Origin: an uncultured Bacteroidales bacterium
GTDB taxonomy: Bacteria > Bacteroidota > Bacteroidia > Bacteroidales > WCHB1-69
NCBI GenBank assembly: GCA_934699095.1
Contig: CAKUVI010000006.1
Location: forward strand, 62,001 to 126,000
Direction of reading: 5' to 3'
DNA: 64,000 nucleotides
In this document: piece by piece, positions 60,199-64,000 of the stretch
How positions within the stretch are numbered: position 1 is the first letter of the stretch
How the letters are laid out: the number at the start of each line of letters is the position of its first letter
Notes under the pieces: model-generated
Seen by the model: only the letters and a program-made list of their open reading frames with translations
Database searches by the model: none
Told to the model about the DNA's origin: nothing
Position numbers and translations under genes: made by a program

Positions 60199-61383
60199 AT
60201 GAGGATTATGAAAGAAAATTGGTGTGAACTATCTGTAATGGTCATATTTCTGTGTGTCGTCTTTATCTCAACACAAAATCTTGCGTATGCTCAAGCGTAT
60301 GGTGATACTACTTTGGCTGACACAGTGATAAGGCGCACTGTTGTTTTCCGTCCAGGTGATTATAACTCAAGGAATTATCGCATACCGGCTGTTATCACAG
60401 CAAGCGATGGCACCATAGTGACGGCGACAGACAAGCGCAAATACAACGACAGGGATCTGCCTGAAGACATTGATATTCTGATTAAAAGGAGCTCGGATGG
60501 TGGTTGCACATGGAGCGAGCCGCAGACCATAGCCGAAGGGACTGGCATTGGGCGAGGTTTCGGTGATTGTGCCCTTGCACGAACCAACGATAATGGCGGT
60601 TTGATTGCAGTTTTTGTGGGCGGTGCTGGTTTTTGGCAGTCGCGCCCTGACAATCCGTTGCGTACATACCTCTGCACTAGCCCTGACAACGGGCGCACAT
60701 GGAGTGCGCCGAGGGACATCACGCATTTTGTACTTGGCCGTGACTGTGTGGTTGCCGAGCATCGTGGGTGGTGGTCTTCGTTTTTCGCTTCCGGTTCAGG
60801 CTTGCTGACAAGGTCTGGACGTATCATGTTTGTGGCTGCCGTTCGCGAGGATTCGCTCTGGAAAGCCTGCAACTATGTGTTTTACTCAGACGACAACGGA
60901 GACACATGGCAGTGTTCAGGGAAAGCATCACCGAGAGGTGACGAGGCCAAGTTGGTGGAGCTCTCTGACGGGCGCATATTGATGAGCATCCGTTCTGATG
61001 GGCACCGGCTTTTCAACATCTCCGAAGATGGAGGATTGACATGGCGTGACAACACTTCCGTATGGCCGGAATTGGAGGCTCCGGCGTGCAACGGTGACAT
61101 TATCCAGTGCATTGCCCCCGACGGACGCGAGATACTGCTGCATTCGCTTCCTTACGGCAAAGAACGCAAAAATGTGACTGTCTTCGCAAGTTTTGACGGA
61201 GGCAGGACATGGCCAGTGCACCGCACCATAGTCCCTTACTCATCAGCCTATTCGTCGCTGTGCCAGCTCCCTGACGGTTCCATCGGCCTTTATGTGGAAG
61301 AAGATGAAAATAACGGCGTTGATTACTCAATGGTGTTTTACAATTTCAGCATTGAATATCTGCTTGGAAATCACGAAAAATGA
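60199..61383 (+). CDS. Secreted sialidase (GH33)
   Basis: The 394-residue exo-sialidase has a signal peptide and the arginine-bearing YRIPA motif near residue 55. It has five Asp boxes of the form SxDxGxTW (SSDGGCTWS, SPDNGRTWS, SDDNGDTWQ, SEDGGLTWR, SFDGGRTWP), one per propeller blade. GH33 enzymes release terminal sialic acid from host glycans. No lipobox or T9SS domain is present, so location is periplasmic or exported. ATG at 60199 is used; 60208 is possible. No sialate catabolism genes are nearby. Confidence 0.93.
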   Translation: MRIMKENWCELSVMVIFLCVVFISTQNLAYAQAYGDTTLADTVIRRTVVFRPGDYNSRNYRIPAVITASDGTIVTATDKRKYNDRDLPEDIDILIKRSSDGGCTWSEPQTIAEGTGIGRGFGDCALARTNDNGGLIAVFVGGAGFWQSRPDNPLRTYLCTSPDNGRTWSAPRDITHFVLGRDCVVAEHRGWWSSFFASGSGLLTRSGRIMFVAAVREDSLWKACNYVFYSDDNGDTWQCSGKASPRGDEAKLVELSDGRILMSIRSDGHRLFNISEDGGLTWRDNTSVWPELEAPACNGDIIQCIAPDGREILLHSLPYGKERKNVTVFASFDGGRTWPVHRTIVPYSSAYSSLCQLPDGSIGLYVEEDENNGVDYSMVFYNFSIEYLLGNHEK

Positions 61384-61415
61384 GAAAATCTCTACTTTTT
61401 AAGCATGAGGTGTCT

Positions 61416-62438
61416 CTAATGTGGCAAAAAGAGAAATTTAGTCTTAGAACGGTACACTTCCCCTGGCAGAAGCAGAGCATTCGATTCGGGCCAGTTTTGG
61501 TTAGGTGAGTCAGGGAACTTCTGAGTTTCGAGGCAGACGGCAGCGCGTTTGTTATAGATGGTTCCGTATTTGCCTGACACTGTGCCATCCAGGAAGTTTC
61601 CGGTGTACACCTGGATTCCGGGTTCGGTGGTGTAAACCTCCATGGCAATGCCTGTCACAGGGCTTTCCAAACGGGCGCACGGGTGTGAATCGTCGCCCTT
61701 AGAGTTCAGCACCCAGTTGTGGTCGTAGCCGCGGCCGATGTGCAGTTGTTTGAAATCGGCGGCAATGTCGCGGCCAATCGCCTTGGCCTGCCGGAAATCC
61801 ATGGGGGTGTTTTCCACGGTTGCCAGCTCGCCTGTTGGGATAAAAGTATCCCCAATCGGGGTGTAATTGTCGGCGTCTATCGTCAGCAGATGGTTGAGGA
61901 TGTCTGTGGAAGGGTCTCCATTCAGGTTGAAGTAGCTGTGGTTGGTCATGTTGATGACCGTTTGCTTGTCTGTTACCGCTTCGTACTCAATCTTTAGTGC
62001 ATTGTTATCCGTCAAGGTATAGGTGACGCGGGCGAATACTTTGCCTGGAAATCCGCTGTCGCCGTCCTCGCTGACCAAGCTTAGCACGAGATGGTTGTCG
62101 CTCACCTCTTCGACGTCGAAGATGCGGTATTGCCAGCCGTCGGGACCGCCGTGAAGGCAGTTCTTGCCGTCGTTTTGCGGCAGGTGGTACGTTTTTCCGT
62201 TGATGGTTATTTGTCCGTTGTTCAGCCGGTTGGCATATCGGCCTATGACCGCTCCGAAATCGGAGAGGTGATTCTCTGGAAGATACTCTTCTGGCTGTCC
62301 GAATCCGAGCACTACATCGTGCAGTTGACCGTTTTTGTCAGGCACAAACAACGACATGACGCGACCGCCGAGGTTTGTGATGTCTGCTCGGAGGCCGTGA
62401 GAGTTTTTCAGGGTGAAGAAATGGATTATATGACTCAT
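61416..62438 (-). CDS. galM: Aldose 1-epimerase GalM
   Basis: GalM interconverts alpha and beta forms of galactose and other aldoses. The 340-residue protein has NGRYANRL-like IGRYANRLNNGQ near residue 66, the general acid His in NHSYFNL and the catalytic Glu in CLETQKFPDSPNQ near the end. Length is normal and no signal peptide is visible. Its start shares a base with the upstream DUF2520 stop, so it belongs to the reverse kinase-DUF2520-galM unit and faces the sialidase. Confidence 0.93.
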   Translation of the reverse strand: MSHIIHFFTLKNSHGLRADITNLGGRVMSLFVPDKNGQLHDVVLGFGQPEEYLPENHLSDFGAVIGRYANRLNNGQITINGKTYHLPQNDGKNCLHGGPDGWQYRIFDVEEVSDNHLVLSLVSEDGDSGFPGKVFARVTYTLTDNNALKIEYEAVTDKQTVINMTNHSYFNLNGDPSTDILNHLLTIDADNYTPIGDTFIPTGELATVENTPMDFRQAKAIGRDIAADFKQLHIGRGYDHNWVLNSKGDDSHPCARLESPVTGIAMEVYTTEPGIQVYTGNFLDGTVSGKYGTIYNKRAAVCLETQKFPDSPNQNWPESNALLLPGEVYRSKTKFLFLPH

Positions 62439-63220
62439 TATTGTGCGTTCCTGTTCTCAATTCTGAATTCGCCAATTAATTCAGACATGAGTTTGTATAT
62501 GATCTTCAGTCTGTTATCATCAAGTGATTGCATTTGTGCTTCCATCACATTGTGGTCGCCGCGCACCGCCGGTCCGGTCTGCGCTTCAGCAGGAGACATT
62601 GTCTGCAGCTTGTTTACGGTGTTTTTCAGGAGCGGCAACAGGATGTCAAATTTCATGTTGTTTTCGGCAAGCAGTTTATGTGCCACAGAGAACATGGCGT
62701 TGGAGAAGTTGCAGGCGAACACAGCAGCCACGTGCAATATGGAGCGTTGCTCTTCCGACACTTCGTGGCAGTTACCAGACAGTGTTCGGGCAAGTTCCCA
62801 CAGATCGTCTTTAACAGCAGTGGCGTATGCTGACTCAACGCACAGAGGCACTTCCCAGTCGGTCATGTCCTGCGATTTTGAGAATGTCTGCAGAGGGTAT
62901 ATCACTCCGTATTGTTCTGAGAAGGGTTTCAGGCGCTGACACGAGACGGTTCCTGACGTCAGGAAGGCGGCAGGAAGTTTGAAGGGCAGGGATGGCAGGA
63001 ATTCATCGTATGCATTGTCGCTAAGGGCGAGTATGTACATGTCGGAATTCCGGTCAAGATCGGATAAGTTATCGATGGCTTCGGCTTGCGAATAGCGGGC
63101 CACGGTTCGGGCGTGGGCAATATTCCTGCTGAAAACCTGTGTTATCCTGTATTTTTCGGAGAACTGCAGGCGCTGAGCCATCCAAGTGGCCACATTTCCG
63201 GAGCCTATGAGCGTGACCAT
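62438..63220 (-). CDS. DUF2520/Rossmann-like oxidoreductase
   Basis: The 260-residue protein starts with a Rossmann motif, VTLIGSGNVA, and has the ALSDNAYDEF and TSGTVSCQRL pattern. A helical C-terminal half contains VAAVFACNFSNAMFSVA, the DUF2520 mark, as in many Bacteroidetes proteins near a nucleoside kinase or HAD phosphatase. NAD(P)-binding is likely; substrate unknown. It overlaps its neighbours by single bases (TGATG and TAATG junctions), so expression is coupled to the kinase and GalM. Confidence 0.85.
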   Translation of the reverse strand: MVTLIGSGNVATWMAQRLQFSEKYRITQVFSRNIAHARTVARYSQAEAIDNLSDLDRNSDMYILALSDNAYDEFLPSLPFKLPAAFLTSGTVSCQRLKPFSEQYGVIYPLQTFSKSQDMTDWEVPLCVESAYATAVKDDLWELARTLSGNCHEVSEEQRSILHVAAVFACNFSNAMFSVAHKLLAENNMKFDILLPLLKNTVNKLQTMSPAEAQTGPAVRGDHNVMEAQMQSLDDNRLKIIYKLMSELIGEFRIENRNAQ

Positions 63221-64000
63221 CAGTATGAGAATTTGCTTCCGCCTACAAACTCGCGGAGTATTGAATTGCCCGGGAGCGCGGACTCTGGAATCGTGTTGAA
63301 GAATGAGAGTAAAACCATCAGACGGATTGCGTATGCATACTCTTCAGCCGTCTGCGGCACTTCAAGAAGGATTTTCATCGCATAAGGTCTCAAGACTCCG
63401 ATCTCGTATATCAGGGAGGTGTTGATCATGTAGTCGGCATTTTCCTGGAAGGGGAAGATGTTCTTTTCTTCTCCGCGTCTCACGCTACTCCAGCGGCGCA
63501 GAGTGTCGATAGCTGAATAACCACGGTAATTGTAGTCGCGTACCAATCGTCTGAGAAGTCTGTTGTCAGCCGTGGATACGGGATTTTCCCTGTCAATGGA
63601 GATTGACGTGAGTGCAGATACGAATATTTTGAATTTGATATTGTCGGCGATTTGTGCGGTGAGTTCGGGGTTAAGACAATGTATGCCCTCGATAACCAAA
63701 ATCGAGTTTTCCCTCAACTTTAATTTTTTACCATTCCATATTTTGCTGCCTTTCGCGAAATCGAAAGTTGGAATTTCGACCTCTTCACCTTCAACGAGCT
63801 TGTTCAGGGTTCTGTTGAAGAGCGGCAGATCAATGGCATACAGTGATTCAAAGTCTTTCTCGCCATTCTCGTCAAGTGGTGTCTCGTCGCGTTCTACAAA
63901 GAAGTCGTCAACGGAGATCTGTACAGGATTGTAGCCCAAAACTGCAAGTTGGACGGAGAGGCGTCGGCATGTGGTTGTCTTTCCAGAGCTCGAAGGGCCG
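63220..64000 (-). CDS. P-loop nucleoside (uridine) kinase-like protein, 5' end outside window
   Basis: The reverse frame is open to the right edge; the visible part has 260 residues and includes the P-loop GPSSSGKTT just inside the window. PRK/uridine-kinase features follow: SVDDFFVERDETP, LYAIDLPLFNRTLNKLVEGE, FDFAKGSK and ILVIEGIHCLNPELT. The C-terminal part with RRLVRDYNYRGYSAIDTLRRW is as in the 550-residue Bacteroidetes nucleoside kinase that has an N-terminal TGS-like region. The start and N-terminal domain lie beyond the window. Confidence 0.88.
   Translation of the reverse strand, partial: GPSSSGKTTTCRRLSVQLAVLGYNPVQISVDDFFVERDETPLDENGEKDFESLYAIDLPLFNRTLNKLVEGEEVEIPTFDFAKGSKIWNGKKLKLRENSILVIEGIHCLNPELTAQIADNIKFKIFVSALTSISIDRENPVSTADNRLLRRLVRDYNYRGYSAIDTLRRWSSVRRGEEKNIFPFQENADYMINTSLIYEIGVLRPYAMKILLEVPQTAEEYAYAIRLMVLLSFFNTIPESALPGNSILREFVGGSKFSY

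Noticed and set aside
1..64000. CRISPR arrays, tRNA or rRNA genes and insertion sequences
   Set aside because: I looked for spaced direct repeats, cloverleaf-like segments and transposase frames and found none that I can support.

Overview
The window is chromosomal DNA from a member of the Bacteroidales, most likely an anaerobic, host- or sediment-associated lineage; I cannot name the genus. Support comes from the -7 motif TAnnTTTG (or TAnnTTCG) in front of many genes and from type IX secretion (T9SS) sorting domains on secreted proteins. Further support is a Bacteroidetes-type gene set (DUF5689, PCMD, GH97, C10 peptidase, Arc-like/SPFH pair) and a ferredoxin-dependent 2-oxoacid oxidoreductase. 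I see no rRNA, tRNA, CRISPR array, prophage or insertion sequence.

Layout. 1-1.4 kb: a secreted repeat protein running off the left edge and a GT2 glycosyltransferase. 1.5-9.9 kb: a long forward block with a TPR protein, secG, tig-clpP-clpX, dCMP deaminase, a radical SAM protein, an SDR/zinc-ribbon fusion and queA. 10-12.2 kb: a periplasmic PPIase-type chaperone. 12.6-15.4 kb: a four-subunit 2-oxoacid:ferredoxin oxidoreductase. 15.6-18.9 kb: a T9SS-exported C10 protease followed by mnmA. 18.9-22.9 kb: a sirtuin operon divergent from two DUF4230 genes, then TerC. 22.9-29.9 kb: a reverse operon of a membrane glycosyltransferase, ROK kinase, YfcC-type carrier and GH78 rhamnosidase. 29.9-31.1 kb: SPFH protein plus a 57-residue Arc-like DNA-binding protein, with a palindrome at their promoter. 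31.4-35.7 kb: GH97, a membrane protein, a lipoprotein and an FMN-binding protein. 35.8-40.2 kb: a lysine/diaminopimelate group (kdd facing ddh-kamB-Xaa-Pro peptidase). 40.2-43.5 kb: GtrA and GT39-type glycosyltransferase divergent from pfkA. 43.5-46.8 kb: GT4, esterase and PCMD operon. 47.1-51.2 kb: WG-repeat protein and a UvrA paralogue. 51.2-56.5 kb: two DUF5689 lipoproteins with a transglutaminase-domain protein. 56.9-60.0 kb: a 1027-residue T9SS adhesin with a gingipain/HagA-type DUF2436 head. 60.2-64 kb: sialidase, galM, a DUF2520 protein and a nucleoside kinase cut by the right edge.

How the genes work together. The housekeeping blocks cover protein folding and turnover (Tig, ClpXP, PpiD-like), export (SecG), tRNA modification (QueA, MnmA) and central anaerobic metabolism (Kor/Vor, PfkA). 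Accessory genes point to use of host or plant glycans (sialidase, rhamnosidase, GH97, GalM), secreted proteolysis and adhesion through T9SS, and amino-acid fermentation (Kdd, KamB). The items I would follow first are the SPFH/Arc-like pair with its operator-like palindrome, the split lysine-fermentation genes beside DAP dehydrogenase, the DUF2436 adhesin, the SDR/zinc-ribbon fusion, and a recurring intergenic palindrome AAACGTACGTTT. All functions are read from sequence by eye and memory of the families; no search was run.
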